Source of the DNA: Ambrosia x helenae
Lineage: Eukaryota > Streptophyta > Magnoliopsida > Asterales > Asteraceae
DNA: 64,000 nucleotides
Assembly (NCBI GenBank): GCA_030844895.1
Contig: CM061227.1
Span: 75,566,575 to 75,630,574, forward strand
Direction: 5' to 3'
Of the stretch, positions 44,807-55,011 are shown in pieces (position 1 is the first letter of the stretch; each line of letters opens with the position of its first letter). Made by a program: the position numbers and the translations under genes. The notes under the pieces were generated by a model. That model searched no databases. It was given only the letters and a program-made list of their open reading frames with translations, and had not been told where the DNA came from.

Positions 44807-47140
44807 TCACCACCTCAGTTTATCGCTTTTTAGTTTAATTTTTACTGTTTTTCAGAAAAATTTCGAAAATCCAAAAACATTGAAAAATTTCAAAATCCAT
44901 AAAAAAATTAGAAAATTTCTTTGCTGACTGCTATATCTTCTTCCCTTAGATTAATGCCGTCAGATTTCTGTGAACAAACGATATCTGGGCATTCACATAT
45001 TTGAAATGCTCCAGCTTATCCTTGGGAACAGTAAATTCAAAAAAATTTATAAAAATCAGAAAAAACAAAATGATTTCCTGGAGAAAAAGGGGAAATGATA
45101 GTACATCAGTGGGGATCTGACACATTCTAAGAAATATAATGCTATATAGGGCATGTGTCTGAGTCTGTGTGATGTGCTGATAGGCTTCGTAGACCTAATA
45201 TTGTGTGCCTGATACATACATATCAAACGAATTGTTGTGTGGATGAACTCCTCATTGGCATATGGTCTTAGTACCGTAATTTCGTTTGATAGGGTATTTG
45301 TACAAAACTCGGAGGTTTAGGGTCGTTATGTTATTAGTTGTCTGGGGATAGCCTCTCTGATCTTCTGCTGTAAGTCATTACGGACCTAGATCAAATAGGG
45401 TGTCTTTATAAAAGACCTTTATGCCAAATCCTAAAGTTACCAAATTGAGAAACTTTCCATGTTTTATGATGATCAAATATTATCTATAACATCGTATTAA
45501 TCACTGATGCAAATCATGATTAATATCAGTCCTCAACCTGGTAAAGTGCACATGTTACTTTGCTGCATTAATTTGCTGACCTGTATACCTCTGTGCATTA
45601 TACCTTGTAAATTACAGACAACGAAAGCATAATCACGCTTTACAATGAGTCTTTGTGCATTTACTTCTTGATACGGGAGTATGTCGTATGCGTGGGAACC
45701 ACAGACAATTATGTTTATACTATACATAATAGTATCAGTCTAAAGCACTGCACAAAAGTCTGCATGTAAGTTTATGTGGATCACAATATCAGCAGTTGCC
45801 AGATCACACATTGTCTTTAATGATAATAATCAAAAGATCAACGGTGTGATCAGATTTCTCAATAACTGATATGATCCCTTTACCGGAATTCACAAAACAT
45901 TTACTGTTTTCTCTTTACATTTATGCATTTTATTTTCTCGTCAAAATTTGCAAAACTCAAAAAGATTTTAGGTGTGTTTTAATATAAACTTTAGAAAATT
46001 CAAAAAGATTTTACATTTCTATCTTATTTTTTATAGCTGATGGTGGTTGATGACGATTTTCTAAACCTTGATGAACCATTTGAGCTTTGTCATCTTTAAT
46101 TGAGAAAGTATGATTGTCGGATGCTTAAAAGTAGGAAAATATTTTGAACGGGACTCGATTTGGAGATTTGGTAAAAAATTTCAAAATTCCTGATTTACTT
46201 TCGCCCATTCGATTGGGTCGAAGGAGGAATTTCATGTTCATTCGTACGTTTCATTTTGGGCGAATATGAGAGTTCTTAAGTTGTTTTTCTCTTTCGAACC
46301 CTTTTATCTCATTCACACCTTTCATTAGAGGCGAAGGAGACTAAAGCTTCACATTCGACCACAATAAACGGTCGAAGGAGCAGTCTAATATACCCATATC
46401 TGCTCATTCGACCCTTTACAAAAAAATTTCAAAAATTCTGATTTAAATTCCACTTGTTGCTCGTGAGATTTAGACCTTATCATTGTGTTCGTCTGTTGTT
46501 CTTGATCATTTTCCACTCATTTTTACAGGTTAATATCAAGTTTTGAGGGTTTAATCTGATCATTTCAGTTCAAGCCCTAACTGTCATCAAACTATGATTT
46601 AAACATGATAATTGTTTTTGTTTTTGTTTAGGGTTCATTATATCAATGTTTTAGGGGGAGATAATCCAAAAACTAAGGTGTCTAATCCATCAGATTGATC
46701 AATTGATCATTTTGTTCATTCGAACCCTAGTTTTTATTAGAAAACATTGAAATAATGATTGTAGGTTAAAATTGATTGTTTCGAAATATTATTCGGAGGT
46801 TTTAGGTGCCTAATGAATCAAAATAACAAGTTGAAATTCACTGATTTTCAAAATTGAAAATTTGAATTGAAGAACTGTCCCTTCGCCCCTTTCGAACGGT
46901 CGAACGTGTAAAACTGGGCGAAGGAGTAGGTTTTGTCTGGGTGAATGAACACAAATGGGCGAATGAAACATTTTTCAAAAACTTTTTACATTCGCACCTA
47001 TAAAATTCACATTCGCACCCCAGAATCTCTCATTCGCACCTCCGTTTGGGCGAATGTAGAGATCAAAAATCAACTTTTCAATTTTTGATTATTTTGTCGA
47101 TTTTTAACGTGTTTACTTGTTTTATTTTGCAGTATAAACC
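44807..47140 (+). other. S2 spacer between pol and the third ORF
   Basis: A 2.33 kb non-coding block. Parts match the corresponding S3 spacer in reverse (for example GATACGGGAGTATGTCGT at 45670 against 60170-60190), so it is a conserved piece of the element. It contains an AAAAATTTCGAAAATCC-like A/T repeat after pol and a PPT-like TTTAGGGGGAGATAA near 46647. About eleven GG(G/T)CGAA words lie in 46190-47060. It ends in a splice-acceptor-like TTGTTTTATTTTGCAG at 47117-47132. Confidence 0.75.
46645..46659 (+). promoter_or_regulatory. Internal PPT-like string in the S2 spacer
   Basis: TTTTAGGGGGAGATA contains the AGGGGGAG core of the terminal PPT (50782-50790). S3 has the same string in its spacer near 59129-59137. 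It could prime an additional plus strand. Confidence 0.45.
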
Positions 47141-50100
47141 ATGTATGAACAGGAAAAACCTACTGAACAAGCTGGATCATCTGCACAAGCTGCCAAGAAA
47201 GGAAATGAAGAGCTTTTGCCGTTCGAGAATGCGCATAACTGTTGTGCATATCTTGGGGACGTAAAGAAGCACACTGAGTTCACAGAGATTATCGAGTTTC
47301 TGAAGAGAATTCGGGTGATAGATGCAATTGCTACACCTGCTATTATCTATCGAGACATGCTACAAGAGTTTTTGACGGAAGCGAAAATGGATTTATGGGA
47401 GTGTGAATCATCTCTGGTGAGCAAGATTCAAGGAAAATTGGTTATTGTTTCAGAGAATGATATCAGGGAAGCTTTGAAGCTTCAAGATGAAAAGACTGAT
47501 CCCAGAGAACTTAGCTTTACTGAACAGAGAAAATGCTTTCTAAGGATGAAATATAACGGGCCGATTACTGATGGCTCGTTACACAAGGGAAAGCTTTGTC
47601 CCCAATTCAAGTATTTGGCGCATGTTATGATTCATGTCTTCGGTTCAGCAGTAGGAGGTTATGAATTGATGAGAAAGAGTATTAGCTCAATGATGGTTGC
47701 ACTGATATTGAACAAACCGTTCAATGTATCAGGGATGCTTATGGAACATCTGTGGGAACCGGTTAGAGGCACAAGGAATTTGAAGTTTTTGTTATATCCT
47801 CGATTCCTTCAGATGATATTTGATCATAAATATAAGGAGTTTAAGAGGGATCCAAAGCAGATTATAGTTCAAGAACATATGTCCATCAATACATTGGCAA
47901 GAATGAAATCTTATAAAGGCTTGTCGATGAATGAACGTCCACCTGTTAGACGTTTATTTGGGCATTTGGCGAGGATTGATTATGAGGATCCGGGTAAAGG
48001 TGAGGTATGGCATGCTGATAGTGCATCAGACGAAGACAATCCATTACATCCTGTTGATCCTGAAGCAAAGCGAAAGAGACAGGTTGTGAATGTGGGAGCT
48101 AAGAGTGGGAAAGGGAAAGAGAAAGAAATCAGGATTGAAGTTGTTCCTGATATTAAGCCTGCAAAGAAGAAGAAAGTGTCGAGAAGACATAAGACTGTGG
48201 CTAAGAAAGGGTTACACCTTGTTGATGAAGCGTCAGTCGAATCTGAAGAGACGCAGGAGGATGAACATTGGGATTCAGATACTGAGACTGTAAAGACTAC
48301 TATGCCCAAGGCCACTGTGGCTGGTGAGTCTGCGAGTCTGAATAGATCTGTGGAGGAACAGAGAATGAATAGCCCTATTCACTTGGATGAAGAGGATGAG
48401 GGTTTAGGTTTGGGAGCAGGAGATTTTCCTGGTTCACCAGTTCAGGGGGAAAAACCAAAGAAGCCCCAATTCAAGAAGAAAGAAAAGGTGATAAAGCCTG
48501 TAGAGAAACGAGCTAGAGAGATTGAATCGTTGATAGCAGGAAAGAAGTTGCCACCTGCTTCAAGCTCAAAATCACCAGTTGCTGCTCCAGCCTCGAAGAA
48601 GCAGAAAATCACAACTACTTCCAGTACTGAACAGGGAGCTGATATACCTGTTGACGCTTTTAATGAAGCATTGGATAATGTACTGAAGAAGATGAAGAAG
48701 GGTAAACTGCCTGAGGTTGCTGAAGTTTCTACTCGAAAGGTTACAGTGGATAGTGATGTGATTAACACTGTTAACCGGAAACTTGCTGAGATGATGAATA
48801 TCATAAACAAGCAGCAGCCAGAGATTGACCAATTGAGAAAGAACGACTCAAAGATGTTGGATGTCGTTGTTACATCACATGAAAACAATGAAGAACTGAA
48901 AAAGAAGATTAAACGGTTGCAGAAGGATAATAAGAAACTGTTAAAACATGAACAAAGGAACACCAGAAGGATTATAGCTTTGAAGGGAGAGAATAAGAAG
49001 CTAAAAGAGAGTAATAAAAACATGGATAATCTGATTAAAGATTTATACTCTCGGGCTCCTCAGTTGAAAGAAGGTGAAGAGGATAAAGATCTAGACGAGG
49101 AGCAGGTTGATTTCGAACTGTCTGATGATGAGGAGGATGATGATGAAGATCTTGATGAAGATGCTGGAAAGACTTCTAAAAAGAAGAAGGGTGATGAAGA
49201 TGATGATGGTTCGAATGATGGATCTGGTGATGATAGCAGCTCTGCATTTGATGATGATAATGATGATAATGATGATGATGATACAGACAAATATAAGTAT
49301 GAGAAACGGGAATCTGGAAAAGGAGGAGAATCTAGTTCTAAAGCTCCTGGAGGATCAGTTGATGATGATACAATCTTTTGGAACGATAAGCTGAAGTCTA
49401 TGTTTGAAGATGATAAACATATGTATCGCCAAATGCTTACTGATCGAGTCTGGACGATTGACATGACCAGCAGATTTTCTGAGATCTTTGAATCTTGTGA
49501 CAGGGTGCTTGAATTAGAGTATAATGATCCAGATTTGGAAGATGGTGAAGTTTCGGCGGCGATGACAAAAGAGATTTTTGAAGGTTTAGCGAAGCAGGTT
49601 GGGAAAACATTAGAAGAACTATTGGCTAATAACCAGATTCCTGATCTACTTGAAAAGGAAGCTGGAAATCATTCTGATGATCGTGACATACCTGTGTTCG
49701 AGGATATTGAAGTTGAAGATGTTACCAGTGAAGAGTATCCAGAATATTTTAAGAAAGACAAGGATTCTGGATTTACTGCTTTCACTGATGATCTATTGAA
49801 TGAAGCCGAGAGACTTGCAAAAGAGAAGAGTGATAATTTTGTTGATAAAGTGTTCAAAGGGCATGATAAACCGCATATCAAACAATCCGATAGCTTGAAA
49901 GAGTTATTGAGGAAACGAAAAGAGAAAGAAGACAATCGTCCGAAAGCAGAGATTCAAGGGAGCTTTTATAAATTCCACAACGAAATGTTTAAAGGAAAAG
50001 CGTTGGGTTGGAAGTTTATAAAGCCGTTGAAGTGTGTTGCAGTGAAGTGGGAGAAGGAGATACTCTACTTTGATAGATTTCATGATTTGAAGACTCTCCC

Positions 50101-50779
50101 ATACTGGGCTATTCGTGACATTTGTCGACACAAGTTGACTGGAACGTCAAATGATCAGATTGCCTACTTTGCTGATAAAATGGCGAGAGAAAGCAGGACG
50201 AAGTGGAATCTTTTTGAACCTCAGTATCCAAAGCGGATTGTTCACAAGAAAAACATTGATGATATAACTGGTTTGCCCAAGCTGACTCTAAAGTACAAAC
50301 CACCAAAAGTGTTGAGACATATTCCATTGTTGCAGATTCCTCAACATTTTGCAAAAGACTTTATCTGGTGGTACTACGATTGGAAGATTGCAGAAGCTGT
50401 GATAGTGTTGAAAGATGGAGACAAGAATTTCAAAAAGATACACATATTTGATCCCATGTGGTTGGTGAATTGTTCACAAGAGGACATCATTATGTTGTAT
50501 TACAATCCCATTTTCAGCGATGTGAAGGATGCTGAACAAGCAAGTAAATACCAGCGTGTGGTATTTCTGTGTTTTGCTCATGACATTAATGCCGGATTCG
50601 ACTATGATAAGAAGCTTGGCAAGTTTGTGAAAGTTCAAGAGGTTCCTGAAGCAAAGAAGAAAAAGCCGAAGCAAGTATTTGAAAAGGTGATGACGTTGGA
50701 AGAGAAGAAACTATTGCGAATAAAGATGATGAACAAGAGAATGGATGAAGAACGAAGGCTTAAACAATCCAAGCAATAG
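47141..50779 (+). CDS. Third ORF of S2, 1,212-residue acidic protein
   Basis: One open frame from the ATG at 47141 (MYEQEKPTEQ) to TAG 50777-50779. Residues about 20-300 form a conserved domain (HNCCAYLGD, FLLYPRFLQMIFDHKY) shared with S3 and in part with S1. Residues 300-520 are Lys/Ser/Glu-rich with basic clusters like nuclear signals. About 540-640 is a probable coiled coil with KKIKRLQKDNKKL. About 650-730 is extremely Asp/Glu-rich. About 930-1,150 is a second conserved domain rich in Trp/Tyr (KDFIWWYYDW). There is no signal peptide or membrane segment. It starts nine bases after a splice-acceptor-like sequence and ends 13 bases before the LTR. Being intact in an otherwise broken element suggests recent constraint or chance; the function is unknown. 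Confidence 0.82.
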   Translation: MYEQEKPTEQAGSSAQAAKKGNEELLPFENAHNCCAYLGDVKKHTEFTEIIEFLKRIRVIDAIATPAIIYRDMLQEFLTEAKMDLWECESSLVSKIQGKLVIVSENDIREALKLQDEKTDPRELSFTEQRKCFLRMKYNGPITDGSLHKGKLCPQFKYLAHVMIHVFGSAVGGYELMRKSISSMMVALILNKPFNVSGMLMEHLWEPVRGTRNLKFLLYPRFLQMIFDHKYKEFKRDPKQIIVQEHMSINTLARMKSYKGLSMNERPPVRRLFGHLARIDYEDPGKGEVWHADSASDEDNPLHPVDPEAKRKRQVVNVGAKSGKGKEKEIRIEVVPDIKPAKKKKVSRRHKTVAKKGLHLVDEASVESEETQEDEHWDSDTETVKTTMPKATVAGESASLNRSVEEQRMNSPIHLDEEDEGLGLGAGDFPGSPVQGEKPKKPQFKKKEKVIKPVEKRAREIESLIAGKKLPPASSSKSPVAAPASKKQKITTTSSTEQGADIPVDAFNEALDNVLKKMKKGKLPEVAEVSTRKVTVDSDVINTVNRKLAEMMNIINKQQPEIDQLRKNDSKMLDVVVTSHENNEELKKKIKRLQKDNKKLLKHEQRNTRRIIALKGENKKLKESNKNMDNLIKDLYSRAPQLKEGEEDKDLDEEQVDFELSDDEEDDDEDLDEDAGKTSKKKKGDEDDDGSNDGSGDDSSSAFDDDNDDNDDDDTDKYKYEKRESGKGGESSSKAPGGSVDDDTIFWNDKLKSMFEDDKHMYRQMLTDRVWTIDMTSRFSEIFESCDRVLELEYNDPDLEDGEVSAAMTKEIFEGLAKQVGKTLEELLANNQIPDLLEKEAGNHSDDRDIPVFEDIEVEDVTSEEYPEYFKKDKDSGFTAFTDDLLNEAERLAKEKSDNFVDKVFKGHDKPHIKQSDSLKELLRKRKEKEDNRPKAEIQGSFYKFHNEMFKGKALGWKFIKPLKCVAVKWEKEILYFDRFHDLKTLPYWAIRDICRHKLTGTSNDQIAYFADKMARESRTKWNLFEPQYPKRIVHKKNIDDITGLPKLTLKYKPPKVLRHIPLLQIPQHFAKDFIWWYYDWKIAEAVIVLKDGDKNFKKIHIFDPMWLVNCSQEDIIMLYYNPIFSDVKDAEQASKYQRVVFLCFAHDINAGFDYDKKLGKFVKVQEVPEAKKKKPKQVFEKVMTLEEKKLLRIKMMNKRMDEERRLKQSKQ

Positions 50780-50781
50780 TC

Positions 50782-50791
50782 GAGGGGGAGT
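50782..50791 (+). promoter_or_regulatory. Polypurine tract of S2
   Basis: GAGGGGGAGT lies just after the third ORF stop and before the LTR at 50793. Confidence 0.88.
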
Positions 50792-50792
50792 T

Positions 50793-51329
50793 TGTAGATG
50801 CATTATTATGCGACTAATGCTTTGGATTACAATAAACATGTGTTAGCGGTGATTGTCGAACGGGCGAAGGAGGAAAGATGTGGGCGAATGAAGAATTAAG
50901 AAGGTGCGAAGGAGTGAAAAAGTACGAAGGAGAGACTAAGAGGCGAATGTAGTTTTAATTGTTATGTAATGCTTGGTTCGCACGATGTATTTGGGCGAAC
51001 CTGCACATTCGACCATGTAATATGGGCGAATGTGCAGGCCTATAAATAGGTTAAGCAATTTTTGAAAGTTAGTTGTTGGTCATTTTATTCCCTCCTATTT
51101 TGTGTCTCTCCCTAGTGTTTGTGTCAACTTATTTTCACGTTATATCTGATTGTAAACATTATTAAAACGTGTAATTTGAGTTGTTTATGAATGAGAAAAA
51201 CCTTTGAAAGATGATTTCTGTGTTTTGATTGTTTGATTATCATTATTATAATTGATTCAGGGATTCCGCACCTGAATCAAACTTGTTTGATCAATCTCTT
51301 TGTAGATTTGACGATCCAAAGCGCATACA
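50793..51329 (+). repeat. 3' LTR of S2
   Basis: 537 bp; about six substitutions against the 5' LTR by eye. The TATA box is at 51041-51048. GGAAC follows at 51330-51334. Confidence 0.95.
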
Positions 51330-51334
51330 GGAAC

Positions 51335-51735
51335 GGTCCCAGGAGATCCATGCCCCATTGGTAGAATGGCCATGGAGAAGTAACGGGGACCATCCCATGT
51401 TTGGGCATTCTCGGTACGGGCGTATGTATTTGGCATGATTCACATCTCTTGGTAAGTTCTTCGCTATCTTTCCGCATCGTGGGCCAATAGTACCCCAAGT
51501 TGGATGCCCGGGTGAGTAACGACCTAGCTCCCAAGTGAGCACCGCATAGTCCCTCATGAATTTCTTCTAGCACCTTGATCCCTTCCTCTGGTGAGATGCA
51601 CCGGTAGGAGGGAGAAAGGTATCCCTTTTTGAAGAGTATACCTCTGCTCATCTCATACGCCCTACTTCGCTGTAGCTCTTGTTCATTGGCTCCCTCTATA
51701 TTTCCCTCGAGTATTTTTACGATGGGTTTCCTCTA
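51335..51735 (-). pseudogene. Element G integrase, N-terminal zinc part and core start
   Basis: Minus strand: MSRGILFKKGYLSPSYRC, then the His/Cys zinc site (HEGLCGAHLG with KRCESCQIH), then WGMDLLGPF, where S2 is inserted. A stop TAG at 51733-51735 separates it from RNase H, in the same frame; TAG for TGG is the simplest explanation. The remainder of integrase is at 30901-31718. Confidence 0.88.
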
Positions 51736-52215
51736 ATCATCTTCCTTCCGGATATCAAAGACTGTCACCTCCGGTACTTTCCCAACCGAGGGCTCCTTCA
51801 ACTGTTCCACCATTATCATCTTTGTTAAATGTGTGAAGGCAACGGATGCCATCTTGCTTACGGTGTCCGCTCCTTTATTCTTACTTCGTGGTATCTTTAT
51901 GATACGGCATGTGTTGAACAGGACCAGCAATTCTTTGACTGCTTCAGAATATTCCTTCATTACCGTATCCCTTGCTTCGAAGTCATTATTTACTTGACTG
52001 GCCACCAACTGAGAATCGACAAAGACTACAAGATCTTTTATCCCCATCTGTATGGCTACCCTAAGTCCCGCCAGTACAGCTTCATACTCGGCCACATTAT
52101 TGATGCATTTGAAGTTAAAACGAAGGGCGTATGCTGTCTCAATACCGTCAGGATCCACTAAGATGAGTCCCGCTCCGGCACCTACTCGGCTCGATGCCCC
52201 GTCTGTATACAAGCA
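51736..52215 (-). pseudogene. Element G second (archaeal-like) RNase H
   Basis: Minus strand: YTDGASSRVGAGAG supplies the first catalytic Asp, and NNVAEYEAVLAGL and FVDSQLVASQ supply the Glu and second Asp. The frame is open over 159 residues after a TAG at 52213-52215. This domain follows an RT that already has its own decayed RNase H-like part. Such duplication defines the Tat (Ogre/TatI-III) lineage of gypsy elements. Confidence 0.85.
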
Positions 52216-53470
52216 CTATCCTTCGGCCGTCCCTGAACTCTCCGGCCGTTCTTGGATAACATTCAGAATCAATGGGTCTTCCATGTGGTTAGTATTTTCC
52301 ATCAGAAAATCGGCCAAAACATGTCCTTTAATTGCTAGTCTATGCTTATACTCGATACCGAATGTTCTCAGCTCTACGGCCCATTTGGTAAGTCTTCCGG
52401 CTACTTCGGGTGGTCCCAGAACTTCTCGTAGCACTGAGTTGGTAAGTACTACGATATGATGGGCTTGAAAGTATCTCCGTAGGCGCTGGGTCGTATAAGT
52501 CAGGCATAGGGCGAGCTTCTCTATAGGAGAGTACCTGGTTTCTGCTTCCCTTAGACACCTGCTAACAAAGAAAATGGGCATAAAGCCCTTTGTTCGGTTA
52601 GCACATAAAACACTGCTTATAGCCTCTGGTCCGGCTGCTAAGTATATAAACAAAGTTTCCCCTGTTTCTGGGACAACCAACGAGGGTAAGTTGCAGAGAT
52701 GTTGTTTCATTTGTTGAAAGGCCGACTCTGCTTCCCCAGTCCAGTCTAGACTTGTTTTCTTGGTGTGATTCTTGAGGATCTTGAAAAACTTCAGAGACCG
52801 TTCGGCCAGCTTTGATAGGAACCTGTTAAGTGCCCCGAGTCTCCCGTTCAGACTTTGGAGTTCCTTTAGCATCCTGGGAGACCTCATTTCTTGTATGGCT
52901 CGGACCTTATCCGGGTTGGCCCGGATCTCCTTCTTTGCGACGATGTGGCCCAGGAATCGTCCTTCTTCCATTCCGAAATGGCACTTTACGTGATTCAACT
53001 TCATATTGACTCTTCTTAGGGTGCTAAATGTCTCAGCGATGTCTAGAAAGAGTCGTTCCTCGTCTGCACTTTTTATGACAAGATCATCTACGTATGCCTC
53101 CATGTTTTTCCCGATCTGATCATGGAAAACCTTGTCTATCAGCCGCTGGTATGTGGCTCCGGCATTTTTAAGTCCGAAAGGCATCTTTCGGTAGCAGAAT
53201 AACCCTCGGCTTGTGTGGAACGCCGTCTTTTCTTCATCTTCCTGGGCCATCTGTATCTGATGATAGCCCTTGTATGCATCCAAAAAACATTTGAATCGGA
53301 AACTCGCTACCGATTCTACATTCGAATCAATCTCGGGGAGGGGATAGTGATCTTTGGGGCATGCTTTATTCAGGTCTCTGTAATCCACACACATTTTCCA
53401 CGACCCATTTGCTTTTTTCTACCATTACTGGGTTCGACACCCATGAAGGGTACTGGACCAGCTTCATTAT
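52216..53470 (-). pseudogene. Element G reverse transcriptase and decayed RNase H
   Basis: Minus strand: a 392-residue open frame with CVDYRDLNKACPKDHYPLP, MPFGLKNAGATYQRLID and the active site YVDD at 53093-53104, then the connecting region (SLDWTGEAESAFQQMK) and RNase H-like text without clear catalytic residues. Between protease and RT (53395-53470) the frame shifts and a TGA follows TEA. The enzyme would copy the element RNA; the copy is inactive. Confidence 0.9.
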
Positions 53471-54470
53471 TCATGCTTCTGTTAACGCTTGGACTTGTTC
53501 TGCCATGACTGCGTTCCGATCGGCGGCTAATGCTCTTCTTTTCTGAACGATCGGTTGGCAATGGGGATATACATTTAAGTGGTGTTCTACGATGTAACGG
53601 GGTATTCCCGTCATGTCACTTGGGGTCCATGCGAACACATCTAGGTTGCGCCTCAGGTACCGATATAACTGCTCCTTGCATTCGGGGCTTAAGGTACTTC
53701 CGATGGTCACGAATTGATCAGGATAGTCAGAATTGATATGCCACTTTTCTGGTGCTCCTTCGGTATCTGTGAACCCAATTTCCGGATACTGAATGAGAGT
53801 GCTCATCGTAGCGATTCCTGCCAGGGTGGGGAACTTGATCAAACCATATTTGCTGGACGTGACAATCCCAAAGGTCCGGATGCCGGGCCTCCCGATCAAC
53901 ATGTTGTTTGGGGTGCTGCCCGCAATTACAATGAAGTTCAACAGCTTAACCCTTTTTTCAGGCTCTTCTCCTATTCCAACGTAAAGTTGTATTTGCCCTC
54001 GCGGGGCCACTTGTTCCCCTAAGAACCCCACCAACGGGTACAACACAGGTATAATCCCCTTTTGCACATGCTCGGGCAGCCGCATGAAACAGTGCTCGTA
54101 CATTATATTGGAAGCGGCCCCCTCATCTATATAGACCCGATGAACCAGCTGGTCTCCTACCGTAACCTTAATGATGAGAGGGTCTTCCTTGGCCTCGTGC
54201 GGCTTGATTGATGGGAAATGGATTGGGACTTCACTCCAATGCATCACCTCCCCTTCATCTTTGTAGAACACTCGGGGAGACTTCAATGCCACGGTGGGCC
54301 TTACAACCAGGATTGCTTTATCCTTTCCATCACCTTTACGCTTCCGATTCCTAATATCCTTGACCAAATGGTCCAGTTGCCCTCGGCTTCTTGGATTTGT
54401 TTCTTCAGTTGAAAACACTCGTTGGTATCGTGCCCTTTGTCTTCATGAAATTCGCAATACTTGTGAGCGT
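53471..54470 (-). pseudogene. Element G gag end and protease
   Basis: Minus strand: a knuckle-like C-terminal Gag motif (YCEFHEDKGHDTNEC, about 54445-54410), then a frameshift and the linker. The aspartic protease follows (VYIDEGAASNIMYEHC near 54135-54090, with Asp-Glu-Gly at the active site, a form seen in Tat elements). The open frame continues to 53471. S3 cuts gag at 54470/54471, so the rest of gag and the 5' LTR lie beyond S3, outside the window. Confidence 0.85.
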
Positions 54471-54998
54471 TGGATTTTATCTAAAACAGGATTATACGAT
54501 CATACAAGTCACAAATCTAGGTGCGGAAACCCTAGATCTGAACAAATTGATAAGATGCTAATCACGACACAATCAAGATCATTTTCAATATCATTTTCAT
54601 AGATTAACTTTCAATCAATAAGCATTTACAACGTTTATGTTAATCTAGAATCACAAAGACACTTTCACAAAAACACTCCTAAACCTGCACTGAACCTGGA
54701 CACAAATGATAACTCTCTTACATAAACAAAAACTCAAAATCTATATATAGCCTCTGCACATTCGCCCCTTTCTTCTGGTCGAATGTGAGAGTATTCCACA
54801 TTCGCCCACTGCAAGTGGTCGAATGTGGTCTTCTATTCTGTCCATTCTTCATTCGTCCATATCAGGTTCTACCTTCGCCCAGTTCTATTTCACCTTCGCC
54901 CAGTTTATCTTCCTTCGCCCATCTTGAACTACCTTCGGCTACCTACTAACATGTGTTAATCAAGTATATCCAATCATTAGTCGCAAAATGCATCAACA
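54471..54998 (-). repeat. 3' LTR of S3
   Basis: Minus strand starts TGTTGATGCATTTTGCGACT at 54998 and ends near ...AAATCCA at 54471; the outer boundary is inferred from the gag break and a terminal CA. It contains seven or more GG(G/T)CGAA-type words, some in hairpin pairs (54756-54786), and a TATA box (TATATATA, 54742-54749). Confidence 0.78.
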
Positions 54999-55009
54999 AA
55001 CTCCCCCTC
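54999..55009 (-). promoter_or_regulatory. Polypurine tract of S3
   Basis: The minus strand reads GAGGGGGAGTT immediately before the LTR, the same as S2. Confidence 0.88.
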
Positions 55010-55011
55010 GA

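Larger units (their letters stand above)
31719..51329 (+). mobile_element. SIRE-like Ty1/copia retrotransposon S2, split by element D
   Basis: Two 537-bp LTRs bound gag, pol, a 2.3 kb spacer and a third ORF. Without the nested D element it is about 15.3 kb, very long for copia. The LTRs differ at about six positions (near 98.9% identity). Gag and pol are broken, while the 1,212-residue third ORF is intact. It lies inside the element G integrase with GGAAC duplications. The word GG(G/T)CGAA or its complement is dense in the LTRs, the leader and the spacer before the third ORF, and rare in coding DNA. Confidence 0.94.

Noticed and set aside
48442..49464. Long Ser-rich and Leu/Phe-rich open frames on the minus strand
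   Set aside because: They are antisense shadows of the Glu/Asp/Lys-rich third ORF of S2; low-complexity composition explains their openness.
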